Below, piece after piece: positions 54,006 to 61,547 of a DNA stretch of 64,000 nucleotides. The notes beneath the pieces were generated by a model that saw only the letters and a list, made by a program, of their open reading frames with translations, was not told the DNA's origin and ran no database searches. Origin of the DNA: Nitratireductor indicus C115 (GTDB lineage Bacteria; Pseudomonadota; Alphaproteobacteria; Rhizobiales; Rhizobiaceae); assembly GCF_000300515.1 (NCBI RefSeq), contig NZ_AMSI01000007.1, positions 124,001 through 188,000 of the forward strand. Direction: 5' to 3'. The first letter of the stretch is position 1. Each line of letters starts with the position of its first letter. The position numbers and the translations under genes are program-made.

Positions 54006-54554
54006 TCAGGCGGCCTGCGGCAGGCGGAGCAGATCGGCCGAGGTTTCGCGCCAGAAGGGATCGACCAACCGGGCCTCCAGCGCAGCGGCGCGATAACGCA
54101 GCCGTCTCGCATCACCGGGGTCCGAGGCCCGGAATGCCATACCGCGCAAGCGGCTGGCCTCGGTCACGATCCTGCGTGCCTCGGCATCGGATGCGACTGG
54201 CTGTTGCCAGAGGATAATGCCGGCGCGGATTTCACCGGCGAGGACCAGGCGCTGATCTCGGTCCTGAATGAGCATGATGCGCGGCTGAAAATACGGAAAG
54301 CTGTCCGGCCCCGTGCGAATATCACCGCGCGACAGGCGCAAGGCTGCGGCCTGGATGGCCTCTTCCGGTGACGGGCATTCGCCAAGCGGGATCACGCGGT
54401 CAAAACCGTTCGCCGCGTCACTGGCGTCATAACTGGCCACGCCAAGGCATGAGATACGCAGCGGCAGCTTTTGCGACCGATAAAGCGCGGGCAGAACATC
54501 GGCAGCCAGAATCTGGCCGATGGAACGGAAGGTTTCGGAACGGGCAAAGGTCAT
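54006..54554 (-). CDS. Unknown 182-aa protein under the conserved leader
   Basis: The protein begins MTFARSETFRSIGQILAADV and has a helical, Arg/Ala-rich C-terminus (EASRLRGMAFRASDPGDARRL). No motif of known function is seen. The ATG at 54554 has GGAG eight bases upstream, at the end of a hairpin leader shared with the parB and ardC genes; GTG 54563 would fall inside the leader. A related expression programme with those genes is inferred. Confidence 0.65.
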   Translation of the reverse strand: MTFARSETFRSIGQILAADVLPALYRSQKLPLRISCLGVASYDASDAANGFDRVIPLGECPSPEEAIQAAALRLSRGDIRTGPDSFPYFQPRIMLIQDRDQRLVLAGEIRAGIILWQQPVASDAEARRIVTEASRLRGMAFRASDPGDARRLRYRAAALEARLVDPFWRETSADLLRLPQAA

Positions 54555-54564
54555 CGGGATCACT

Positions 54565-54614
54565 CCATGACGGGCGCCGGTGAGCCTCTCTCTCCGACCC
54601 TCAACCCGTCACGG
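54565..54614 (-). promoter_or_regulatory. Conserved 5' leader hairpin, copy A
   Basis: In the RNA, CCGUGACGGG (54614-54605) pairs with CCCGUCAUGG (54574-54565), ten pairs with one G-U. An inner stem GUCGG/CCGGC encloses a purine-rich loop. The last two bases of the outer stem are the first two of the Shine-Dalgarno GGAG of the 182-aa gene. Similarity to the other copies continues upstream to about 54642 and ends in a conserved GAAGAGTGCGGGC-like block. Confidence 0.65.
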
Positions 54615-54753
54615 CCGAACGGCCCGCACTCTTCCTCTCTGACCGGGCTCGTTCCCGGTTCCGCTGCCGGCGATGGGAACCATCGCGAGGCGCTGAAGGC
54701 CCGAAGCGCGGGCTGCCGCGCTCGGGCCGTCGGGGATGAGGCGCTTTCGCGCC

Positions 54754-54918
54754 TTATTCCCACGGGTCCAGCTCCAGCTTCACCATGTCGTCGTCGCCGT
54801 CGAACTCGGCGGCAGGGCACGCGGCGTGGGTGCCGTCTCCGGCCTGGAACACAACGATCGAAACCATCAGCGTGGCGGCAAGGCTGGCGGCGAAGGCGGT
54901 GGCATCTGCATAGGACAT
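54754..54918 (-). CDS. Small acidic protein (54 aa), unknown
   Basis: The frame starts at ATG 54918 with MSYADATAFAASLAATLMVS and ends in an acidic stretch (AEFDGDDDMVKLELDPWE). The first half could form a membrane helix (residues 6-25). GGAGCCGG lies shortly upstream, and a GGGGGA/TCCCCC hairpin lies about 30 bases before the start. No family is recognised, so confidence rests on codon texture and position. Confidence 0.5.
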   Translation of the reverse strand: MSYADATAFAASLAATLMVSIVVFQAGDGTHAACPAAEFDGDDDMVKLELDPWE

Positions 54919-55335
54919 GGGTTCCGGCTCCTGTCTTTGGGAGGCGGGGGACCATCCCCCGCGCGACAGGCGCCCGAAGTGTCTGACCGGATCTGCAATC
55001 ACCCGAGGGCGTTCGGACTTTTCCCGAATCCCCGAGGGCGGCACGCGCGCGTAAGCCGACCCCTTTGGGGTTGAATGTCAAAGAGACGGATCGGACCAAG
55101 GTTTGCGAATGGAAGCGGGGGTGGTTTTTCGCATCTGACAGGATGCCGGATACCCGTCGCAGATGCTCTGCCGCGTCAGCCTTGCCACCATGCTGGCATC
55201 AGGATCGTGTTCCTTCAGGCCAGAGATGGCTGCCGCTTGTCCTGATCGGGATGGCGGATTGCATGGTGAAGCCGGATTGGGCCCGTCCGGTGCAGACATC
55301 CCATCCTCACGGCCAGAGACCCTGCGATCGGGTCT
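54919..55335. other. 417-bp stretch without a recognised gene
   Basis: A 73-codon minus-strand frame at 55078-55299 has no recognisable features and is not called. Near the left end, GGGGGA and TCCCCC pair (about 54945-54960) upstream of the 54-aa gene. I see nothing else of note. Confidence 0.4.
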
Positions 55336-55641
55336 TCAGCTCCAAAGCCCATCGGCAATTTCGCGGGCAACCATCGCGCGGGCTTTCATCATCAGATCGT
55401 CGCCCGATGTATCGATGTGACCATAGAAGCGCGCACGGCCGCCATGGGCAGTCCATTCGGCATAGCGGCAGTATTCACGGGCATCGAGCCGGAAAACGCG
55501 CATATCTTCGGCCCAATGGGGCTTTGGCTCCACAACAACGGTCATGCCGTCGCGGCTTTCCTCCCAGGGCAGTGTACGCTCCAGCGGACGGTTTTCCCGA
55601 TCCTGAGCAAATATTTCATCAACGTCGATGCTGGCAGCCAT
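55336..55641 (-). CDS. Unknown 101-aa protein
   Basis: The product starts at ATG 55641 (GGAGAG seven bases upstream) with MAASIDVDEIFAQDRENRP. It includes VVVEPKPHWAEDMRVFRLD and ARFYGHIDTSGDDLMMKARA. No known domain is recognised. A terminator hairpin ends just before its Shine-Dalgarno, so it is either transcribed by read-through from parB or from a promoter hidden in that hairpin region. Confidence 0.65.
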   Translation of the reverse strand: MAASIDVDEIFAQDRENRPLERTLPWEESRDGMTVVVEPKPHWAEDMRVFRLDAREYCRYAEWTAHGGRARFYGHIDTSGDDLMMKARAMVAREIADGLWS

Positions 55642-55652
55642 GGCGGCTCTCC

Positions 55653-55682
55653 AAAGAAAAAGCCCGATCACGAGGATCGGGC
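55653..55682 (-). terminator. Rho-independent terminator after parB, next to a ribosome binding site
   Basis: On the minus strand GCCCGATC and GATCGGGC form a perfect 8-bp stem with a five-base loop (55682-55662), followed by TTTTTCTTT (55661-55653). The T-run ends two bases before the GGAGAG of the 101-aa gene, so the structure could work as a partial terminator or attenuator. Confidence 0.85.
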
Positions 55683-55738
55683 GAGTTACGGAAACGGAGC
55701 GGTTAGAACGGGGCGACCGAAGCCGCCCCGCATGAGTG

Positions 55739-57877
55739 CTATTCAGCAGCGACCATATGCTGTTCTTCCTCATCGTCAGCGGGGTCGTCCTCGCCATCGC
55801 CGGAGAGGAAATCGGGCAGATTGTCGGCTTCCGCCGCAGTGCCCGATGCCGGGTCGACTTCGATACCCTCGTCCGCCATGCGCAGCGGCTCAGGCAGCCA
55901 GCCGGTTTCCGCCAGCAGGCGTTCGGCTTCCTTGGCCATGTCGCCCTTCTTGAGATGTCCGATCAACTCGGCGGCCCGGTCTCCGGCCCCTTCACGTACA
56001 GCTTCAAGGATACGCGGCTTGGTCACGCGGCCGAGATAATTGCCGACCGTCGGCCGCCAGCCCACGGCCACCATGTCGAGGCCGGTCGAACGGGCCAGCC
56101 GGTCAGCCTGCGACAGGCGGATGTCCAGCCCGTGCTGGCTGACGCCCGTGCCGCTGTAAGGGTTCGGCTTCTCATAGAGCGCATTGACACCGAAGCTGAC
56201 GCAATGGGCGAGTAACTCCATGCGCGAACCATCGTCCAGATCGGTCAGCCAATCCCAGAGGGCGGCATCGTCTGCCGGGACATGATCGCACCAGCGTTCG
56301 TGGCGGTCAGCGATAGCCTTGGCCGACGCGCTGTCGCGCAGATCCTCGGCCTGTGCGGGCAGATGAACCTCCCGGACCTGGGCTTCGAGGCATCCCTTGC
56401 TGGAATGCGGCATGAAGCAATCCATGGCCAGCCTGTGCAGCAGTGCCGTCATAGCGACATGCGGGTTTACTGCCACCGCATCCCGCAGCGCCAGCGTGCG
56501 ATGCGCGGTCAGCTCGCTGACCAGGCGATCGGGCAGCGGCTTGATGATGTCGGCCTCGTCTTCCTCCTCAGTTTCGACCGCCTGGCCGCCCAGCGTGATA
56601 ACTGCACCCATGCGGCTTACCTCCGGTTCTGACCGCTGGATCACCTCGCCGGTTTCCGGGTCAACGATTTCAGCTTCCGGTTCCGCAGGCGTTTCATCTT
56701 CGGCGCGAACATAGCCGCGCTCGATCAGCAATGCGCCATCGGCGTCGATGCTGATGAAGACACCCGCCATGCTGATCTGGTCCGGCTCGAAGGTCATCGG
56801 ACGGCGCTCGAAGGTTTCCAGAGCCAGTTCGATCTCACCCAAGCGGGCGTCGATCTCGTCAGGCAGCTCGTCCGCCTCGCCATATTCGACTTCAAGCCGG
56901 TCATACTCGTCGCGCAATGCTTCGCGGGTGGCGCGTTCCTCTTCGCTCAGATCGACCGTGGTGCCGACAATCTGGCGTAGGCCATGGTCGTGACCATAGG
57001 GGAAGGTGATGGCGACCTCGATCCATTTCCAGCCCTCGGCGGCGATGGCTTCGCCCTCGGCCTTCAGTTTTTCGCCCACCAACCGGTCGAGCAGCACCGG
57101 ATCTTGCAGCCAGCCACCATTGTCCTGCTGAAAGAGATCACGCAGCACGCAGCCGCCAGCCTCTTCATAGGCATCGATACCAACGAACACCGCCCGTTTG
57201 TCGGCGGCGCGGACTGTGGTTTCGGTCAGCAGGCGTCGGATGTGGTAGGGTTCCTTCTGCCAGCCATCCCTGATCGCTTCCCAGACCTGCTCCTGACGGG
57301 CATGGTCAGAACTGACGCTGAAGGCCATGAGTTGTTCCAGCGTCATGCCGTCCTCGGCATAGACGTCGAGCAATGCCGGTGAGACGGAAACCAGACGCAG
57401 GCGCTGCTTCACCACCTTGGCATCCACAAAGAAGGCGGCGGCGATGGCTTCCTCGGTCATGCCCTTTTCGCGCATGGCCTGGAAAGCGCGGAACTGATCG
57501 AGCGGATGCAGCGGAGCGCGCTCGATATTCTCGGCGAGCGATACCTCGTCGATCAGCACATCGGCGCTGGCCTCCGACACCACGCACGGGACCGGCGCAC
57601 TTTTGGCGAGGCGCTTCTGCTTGACCAGCAGTTCCAGCGCCCGGAACCGGCGACCGCCGGCGGGCACCTCGAACATGCCGGTTTCCTTGCCCCCGGCATC
57701 CACCACCGGACGGACATGCAGGGACTGGATCAGGCCGCGGCGGGCGATGGACTCGGCCAGTTCCTCGACCGAGATGCCGGCCTTGACGCGCCGGACGTTG
57801 GACTGGCTGAGCACCAGCTTGTTGAAGGGAATGTCGCGCGAGGACGACAGGGTGATCTTCTGAACGGCAGTGGCCAT
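55739..57877 (-). CDS. ParB/Spo0J-like nuclease-domain protein (large)
   Basis: The 712-aa protein has a ParB N-terminal domain (IPFNKLVLSQSNVRRVKAG, and SLAENIERAPLHPLDQFRAF near residues 110-135). A central HTH follows (TEEAIAAAFFVDAKVVKQRL near residue 155), then a long acidic C-terminal part not found in chromosomal ParB. It is more than twice the usual length. Large ParB-like proteins of this kind are typical of conjugative elements and may bind DNA or modulate host functions. It is encoded about 17 kb from parA and is probably not its partition partner. The conserved leader lies immediately upstream. Confidence 0.88.
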   Translation of the reverse strand: MATAVQKITLSSSRDIPFNKLVLSQSNVRRVKAGISVEELAESIARRGLIQSLHVRPVVDAGGKETGMFEVPAGGRRFRALELLVKQKRLAKSAPVPCVVSEASADVLIDEVSLAENIERAPLHPLDQFRAFQAMREKGMTEEAIAAAFFVDAKVVKQRLRLVSVSPALLDVYAEDGMTLEQLMAFSVSSDHARQEQVWEAIRDGWQKEPYHIRRLLTETTVRAADKRAVFVGIDAYEEAGGCVLRDLFQQDNGGWLQDPVLLDRLVGEKLKAEGEAIAAEGWKWIEVAITFPYGHDHGLRQIVGTTVDLSEEERATREALRDEYDRLEVEYGEADELPDEIDARLGEIELALETFERRPMTFEPDQISMAGVFISIDADGALLIERGYVRAEDETPAEPEAEIVDPETGEVIQRSEPEVSRMGAVITLGGQAVETEEEDEADIIKPLPDRLVSELTAHRTLALRDAVAVNPHVAMTALLHRLAMDCFMPHSSKGCLEAQVREVHLPAQAEDLRDSASAKAIADRHERWCDHVPADDAALWDWLTDLDDGSRMELLAHCVSFGVNALYEKPNPYSGTGVSQHGLDIRLSQADRLARSTGLDMVAVGWRPTVGNYLGRVTKPRILEAVREGAGDRAAELIGHLKKGDMAKEAERLLAETGWLPEPLRMADEGIEVDPASGTAAEADNLPDFLSGDGEDDPADDEEEQHMVAAE

Positions 57878-57888
57878 GTCAGTGACTC

Positions 57889-57936
57889 CATGACGGACGC
57901 CGGTGAGCCTCTCTCTCCGGCTATCAGCCCGTCACG
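57889..57936 (-). promoter_or_regulatory. Conserved 5' leader hairpin, copy B (parB-like gene)
   Basis: In the RNA, CGUGACGGGC (57936-57927) pairs with GUCCGUCAUG (57898-57889) using two G-U pairs. The inner stem GCCGG/CCGGC (57921-57917 with 57903-57899) is perfect. The GGAG of parB starts at the end of the outer stem, eight bases before the ATG. The upstream conserved block reaches about 57964. Confidence 0.65.
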
Positions 57937-58001
57937 AAGCGAAGCGCCGCCCTCTTCCTCTGAAGAGAGCGACGCCAGCCGCAGAACCTGAAACCCGGAA
58001 A

Positions 58002-58397
58002 TCAGGCACTCCGGTTTTCTGTATCGGCGGATGTGCGGGAAAAGCTCGCGCCGACGCCGTAGAGCAAACGCTCGGCGGCGCGGATGCTGCCGGTCTCACG
58101 GGCGGCCTCGGCCCAGACCGAGATCGGGAAATCGCCGGTGAACAGCAGATCGCGCTCGATGACCATGCCAAATGGCAGCCGGACTGACTGCATCTCGCCA
58201 AGGCTCCACGAACCCAGTTCGGGATGGCCGAGATCCGCCAGGCCGAACATGATGTCGCCATCCTCATCCAGCTCGGTAGCGAGCCAGACGCCTTCACCGA
58301 GGGGATTGAAGAACTTCACGACCGGGATGTGATCTTGATCGCGCTGGCGACCATTGGCCAGCAGGCGGTCCTGCTGTGCGCCTGTCAGGAGGATCAT
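58002..58397 (-). CDS. DUF2958 protein
   Basis: The 131-aa protein is DUF2958, seen from MILLTGAQQDRLLANG, VVKFFNPLGEGVWLATELD and FGLADLGHPELGSW. The family occurs beside ArdC and ParB-like genes on conjugative elements, and its role is unknown. The start overlaps the ardC stop as ATGA, so it is co-translated with the antirestriction protein. Confidence 0.88.
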   Translation of the reverse strand: MILLTGAQQDRLLANGRQRDQDHIPVVKFFNPLGEGVWLATELDEDGDIMFGLADLGHPELGSWSLGEMQSVRLPFGMVIERDLLFTGDFPISVWAEAARETGSIRAAERLLYGVGASFSRTSADTENRSA

Positions 58398-59356
58398 GCC
58401 GCCGCCCTCCGGTCGGTTTCGCTCGCATCCGACTCCCCGGTGTCTTCGGCAAGCAGATGCGACAGCAGCCAGTCCGCCGCCTTGCTGGCCTGCGAGGCCG
58501 CGCGGACAATCGCGCGGGAATCCTCGCGCATGACCTCCAGCCACGACCCGATGTAATCGGCATGGCGGACGGTCGGCATGATCCCGAGCGCGGCGCAACT
58601 GAAGGCCGCGGTCTGTTCGGCAATCATTTCCTCGAAGGCGTATTTCTTCGAGCCGAACGAGCCGGTCAGATCGCGGTTGAGGCGGCTGTGATGGCCGCTG
58701 GCGTGCCCCAGCTCATGCAGGGCCGTCCTGTGCCAGTTGATCGGCTCGAAATAGGCTTGCGGAGGCGGCACCTGCACATAGTCGAGCGACGGCATATAGA
58801 AGGCGCGATTGCCGCCAATACGGAAGTCAATGCCGGTAGCCCGGATCAGCGCCTCGACCTGAGGTTCGATAAGGCCCGGCGGCGGTGGCGGCGCGACTGC
58901 CGTGATCTCATCGGGTAGGCCATCGCATTGCGCGGCGTTAAAGACCGTGAACCGCTTCAGGAACGGAATGGCATGCGCATCCTCACCCGTTTCGCGGGCA
59001 CGGCGCTTCTCGTCCTCGGGGGTGAAACGGTCGGCATAAACGACAGTCGTGCCACGCTCGCCCTTCCTGACATTGCCGCCAAGCGAAAGCGCCTGGCGGA
59101 ACGTCAGCCACGCCTGAGCGGGGAAACCATGCTGGATGACAGCCCCCCAGAGGATGAGAATATTGATGCCGGAATAGGACCGGCCGGTTGAAGCATTTCT
59201 CGGCAGGCCCAGCGGGGCGGTATCAGGCGACGCACCCCAAGGCTGGACCCATGGCAACCGCCCTTGCTCCAGCTCGGCGATGATCTTGTTGGTGATGTCG
59301 TCGTAAAGGTTGCTGCGCGCGCCACCTTCCGCGAGGTTACGACCCTGTCTGGCCAT
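58394..59356 (-). CDS. ardC: ArdC-like antirestriction protein (ssDNA-binding domain plus zincin)
   Basis: The 320-aa product has an N-terminal ArdC-type ssDNA-binding domain (NLYDDITNKIIAELEQGRLPW, SGINILILWG). A metallopeptidase-like domain follows, with HELGHASGHHSRL near residue 211 (HExxH, third ligand probably in the downstream helix). ArdC of plasmid pSa protects incoming single-stranded DNA against host defences. It is the first gene of a block with DUF2958, and its 5' leader carries the conserved hairpin. The C-terminal residues overlap DUF2958 by four bases. Confidence 0.9.
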   Translation of the reverse strand: MARQGRNLAEGGARSNLYDDITNKIIAELEQGRLPWVQPWGASPDTAPLGLPRNASTGRSYSGINILILWGAVIQHGFPAQAWLTFRQALSLGGNVRKGERGTTVVYADRFTPEDEKRRARETGEDAHAIPFLKRFTVFNAAQCDGLPDEITAVAPPPPPGLIEPQVEALIRATGIDFRIGGNRAFYMPSLDYVQVPPPQAYFEPINWHRTALHELGHASGHHSRLNRDLTGSFGSKKYAFEEMIAEQTAAFSCAALGIMPTVRHADYIGSWLEVMREDSRAIVRAASQASKAADWLLSHLLAEDTGESDASETDRRAAA

Positions 59357-59367
59357 CGGGATGATCT

Positions 59368-59415
59368 CCGCGACGGGTGCCGGAAGCCTCTCCTCCAGCT
59401 CTTAACCCGTCACGG
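59368..59415 (-). promoter_or_regulatory. Conserved 5' leader hairpin, copy C (ardC)
   Basis: In the RNA, CCGUGACGGGU (59415-59405) pairs with ACCCGUCGCGG (59378-59368), eleven pairs with one G-U at a different place from copy A. The inner stem GCUGG/CCGGC (59399-59395 with 59383-59379) also uses a G-U. The Shine-Dalgarno GGAG begins at the end of the outer stem and is nine bases from the ATG. The conserved upstream block reaches about 59438. Confidence 0.65.
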
Positions 59416-59501
59416 AAAATCCGCCCGCACTCTCACTCGGAAGGGGGCGTTGCGGGGATCTCCCCGCAGAAGGGGTAGGTAGAGACCAAGGCTCGGCCGC
59501 A

Positions 59502-59573
59502 GGGGAAGGCTTTCCCCCTATTCGGTATGTTCCCCTGCGCTTCCTTGAAAACTGTCAGAAACTCGCGTATATT
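59502..59573 (+). promoter_or_regulatory. Promoter and inverted repeat of the abiE operon
   Basis: TTGAAA (59545-59550) and TATATT (59568-59573) are 17 bases apart, a good sigma-70 promoter ending 18 bases before the abiEi ATG. Upstream, GGGGAA and TTCCCC (59502-59507 and 59512-59517) form an inverted repeat. AbiEi antitoxins repress their own operon through inverted repeats, so this is a candidate site, though it lies upstream of the -35. Confidence 0.55.
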
Positions 59574-59591
59574 TCCAACAGGAGAAAGACG

Positions 59592-60185
59592 ATGACACGG
59601 CTGACCGAACAGATTCTGGCACATGCGACGGGACTTCCCGAAGGGATGCCCGTGTCCGCCAAGGGCCTGCTCCACCTCGGAAACCGGGCGGCCGTGGATC
59701 AGGCATTGTCGCGTCTGTCCGAGCGCGGGCAGCTCATCCGCGCCGGTCGTGGCGTCTATCTGCGCCCCATCGCCAGTCGGTTTGGCACGCGCGCACCTTC
59801 GGTCGAGCAGGCTGTCGAGGCCCTCGCGACCCAAAAAGGGGAGATCATCGTCTCGAACGGAGCCGCCGCGGCGAACGCGCTTGGCTTGACGACGCAGGTG
59901 CCCGTCCGCTCGGTCTATCTGACCTCCGGACGCAGCCGAAAGATACACCTCGGCAAGCAGGTCGTCGAATTGCGGCACGCGCCGCGCTGGCAACTGGCCC
60001 TGGCCAACCGCCCCGCAGGCGAGGCCGTGCGGGCGCTGGCCTGGCTCGGCCCCGAAAAGGCGGAGGCCGCGCTCACGACCTTGAAGCGGAAGATGCCGCC
60101 CGGCGTGTTCGGCGAACTGGTCGCCGCCGCGCCGCAGCTTCCGACATGGCTCGCGCAGAGCGTCGGAAAGGCGGCCTATGGCTGA
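59592..60185 (+). CDS. AbiEi-type antitoxin (DUF6088-like)
   Basis: The 197-aa protein has an N-terminal winged HTH (VDQALSRLSERGQLIRAGRGVY) and a C-terminal domain typical of type IV AbiEi antitoxins (QKGEIIVSNGAAAANALGL, VELRHAPRWQLALANRPAG). AGGAG lies eight bases before the ATG. It overlaps abiEii by eight bases, as expected for the operon. AbiEi counteracts the toxin and represses transcription. Confidence 0.85.
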   Translation: MTRLTEQILAHATGLPEGMPVSAKGLLHLGNRAAVDQALSRLSERGQLIRAGRGVYLRPIASRFGTRAPSVEQAVEALATQKGEIIVSNGAAAANALGLTTQVPVRSVYLTSGRSRKIHLGKQVVELRHAPRWQLALANRPAGEAVRALAWLGPEKAEAALTTLKRKMPPGVFGELVAAAPQLPTWLAQSVGKAAYG

Positions 60186-61194
60186 CGTTTTCCTCCAGCT
60201 TTCGGCCGAGGATCGGCGTGACGCGTTGAGCGTCGTCGCCGACCGTTCGGGTCGTCCCACCCATCTTCTCGAAAAGGATGTGTGGGTGGTGTGGGCGCTG
60301 GCGACCCTCTACGCGGCACCGCTCGGCGAGCATCTGGTGTTCAAGGGCGGCACGTCGCTGTCGAAAGCCTATCAGGTCATTCGCCGGTTTTCGGAGGACG
60401 TGGATCTGACCTACGACATTCGGGCGATTGCGCCCGATCTGGTCGGGGACAATGGCGAGGGTCTGCCGAAGACACGAAGCGAGGAAAAGCGCTGGTCCAG
60501 CGAGGTCCGTCGGCGGTTACCGGCATGGGTCGCGGACACCGTGCAGCCTGTGATCGAGACCGCACTGGCCGTCGAAGGTCTGGCGGCGGCCGTCCGGGTC
60601 GAGGATGAGAAGCTCTTCATCGACTATGAGGCGACCGCAGCCGGGTCCGGCTATGTGGCTCCAAGCGTCATGCTGGAGTTCGGCGGGCGCTCGACGGGCG
60701 AACCCGCGAGCTTGCGCGACGTCGTCTGCGACGCGGCCGGCCTGATCGACGGCCTGGTGTTTCCGACGGCGCGGCCGCGCGTCATGCACGCGGAGCGGAC
60801 CTTCTGGGAGAAGGCGACCGCCATCCACGTCTTTTGCCTCCAGGAGCGGCTGCGCGGCGACCGCTTCGCGCGACATTGGCACGATGTTGTCCGACTGGAC
60901 GAAGCCGGCTTTGCGGAAGCCGCTTTTGCCGATCGCGACCTGGCCAACGCTGTCGCCCGGCACAAGTCGATGTTCTTCGCAGAGAAGGCTGCCGACCGCA
61001 CGCCGATCGACTATGCAGCGGCTGTCAGCGGCGGCTTGCAACTCGTGCCGGTCGGCGATGGCGCGAAGGCGTTGGAGGATGACTATGCCCGCATGGTTGA
61101 GGATGGACTGCTCTTCGACGACGAGGAGCCGTTCGAAGCGCTCATGGCGCGGTGCGCTGATATAGCCGCGCGCACGAACAGAGCAGCCAAGTAA
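60178..61194 (+). CDS. AbiEii/AbiGii-family nucleotidyltransferase toxin
   Basis: The 338-aa toxin has the nucleotidyltransferase core HLVFKGGTSLSKAYQVI near residue 57 and RFSEDVDLTYDI near 75, giving the G-S and D-x-D motifs. AERTFWEKATAIHVFCL and HWHDVVRLDEAGF follow. Family members transfer nucleotides to tRNA or otherwise stop growth, aborting phage infection or stabilising mobile DNA. It ends 20 bases before the IS3 transposase gene, with an apparently complete C-terminus. Confidence 0.9.
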   Translation: MADVFLQLSAEDRRDALSVVADRSGRPTHLLEKDVWVVWALATLYAAPLGEHLVFKGGTSLSKAYQVIRRFSEDVDLTYDIRAIAPDLVGDNGEGLPKTRSEEKRWSSEVRRRLPAWVADTVQPVIETALAVEGLAAAVRVEDEKLFIDYEATAAGSGYVAPSVMLEFGGRSTGEPASLRDVVCDAAGLIDGLVFPTARPRVMHAERTFWEKATAIHVFCLQERLRGDRFARHWHDVVRLDEAGFAEAAFADRDLANAVARHKSMFFAEKAADRTPIDYAAAVSGGLQLVPVGDGAKALEDDYARMVEDGLLFDDEEPFEALMARCADIAARTNRAAK

Positions 61195-61214
61195 GAAACT
61201 GGGAGGACCGGGGT

Positions 61215-61547
61215 GTGGTCAAAGACATCCGCCGGGCGACACGGCGGCACTTTTCATCGGAAGACAAGATCAGGATCGTGCTGGATGGCCTTCGTGGCGA
61301 AGACAGCATTGCCGAGTTGTGCCGCAAGGAGGGGATTGCGCAGAGCCTCTACTACACCTGGTCGAAGGAATTCCTGGAAGCCGGCAAGCGGCGACTGGCA
61401 GGCGACACGGCCCGTGCTGCGACGACCGGTGAAGTGCAGGACCTTCGTCGCGAGACCCGCGCGCTGAAGGAGGCAGTCGCCGACCTGACGCTGGAGAACC
61501 GTCTGCTCAAAAAAAGCATGATCGCGGATGGGGGCGACGACGAATGA
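61215..61547 (+). CDS. IS3-family transposase OrfA
   Basis: The 110-aa protein has an HTH of the IS3 OrfA type (FSSEDKIRIVLDGLRGEDSI, CRKEGIAQSLYYTWSKEF) and a leucine-rich helix at the end (LKEAVADLTLENRLLKKS). An A7 run at 61509-61515 lies before the stop. The orfB frame (-1) is open through this run, so a frameshift fusion OrfAB is possible. The GTG start at 61215 is preceded by GGAGG. Confidence 0.9.
   Translation: MVKDIRRATRRHFSSEDKIRIVLDGLRGEDSIAELCRKEGIAQSLYYTWSKEFLEAGKRRLAGDTARAATTGEVQDLRRETRALKEAVADLTLENRLLKKSMIADGGDDE

Noticed and set aside
21166-59356. Integrase gene or attachment sites of the conjugative element
   Set aside because: Looked for on both sides of the trb-repA-ardC backbone. 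No tyrosine or serine recombinase is visible and no tRNA target is present, so the ends cannot be set.
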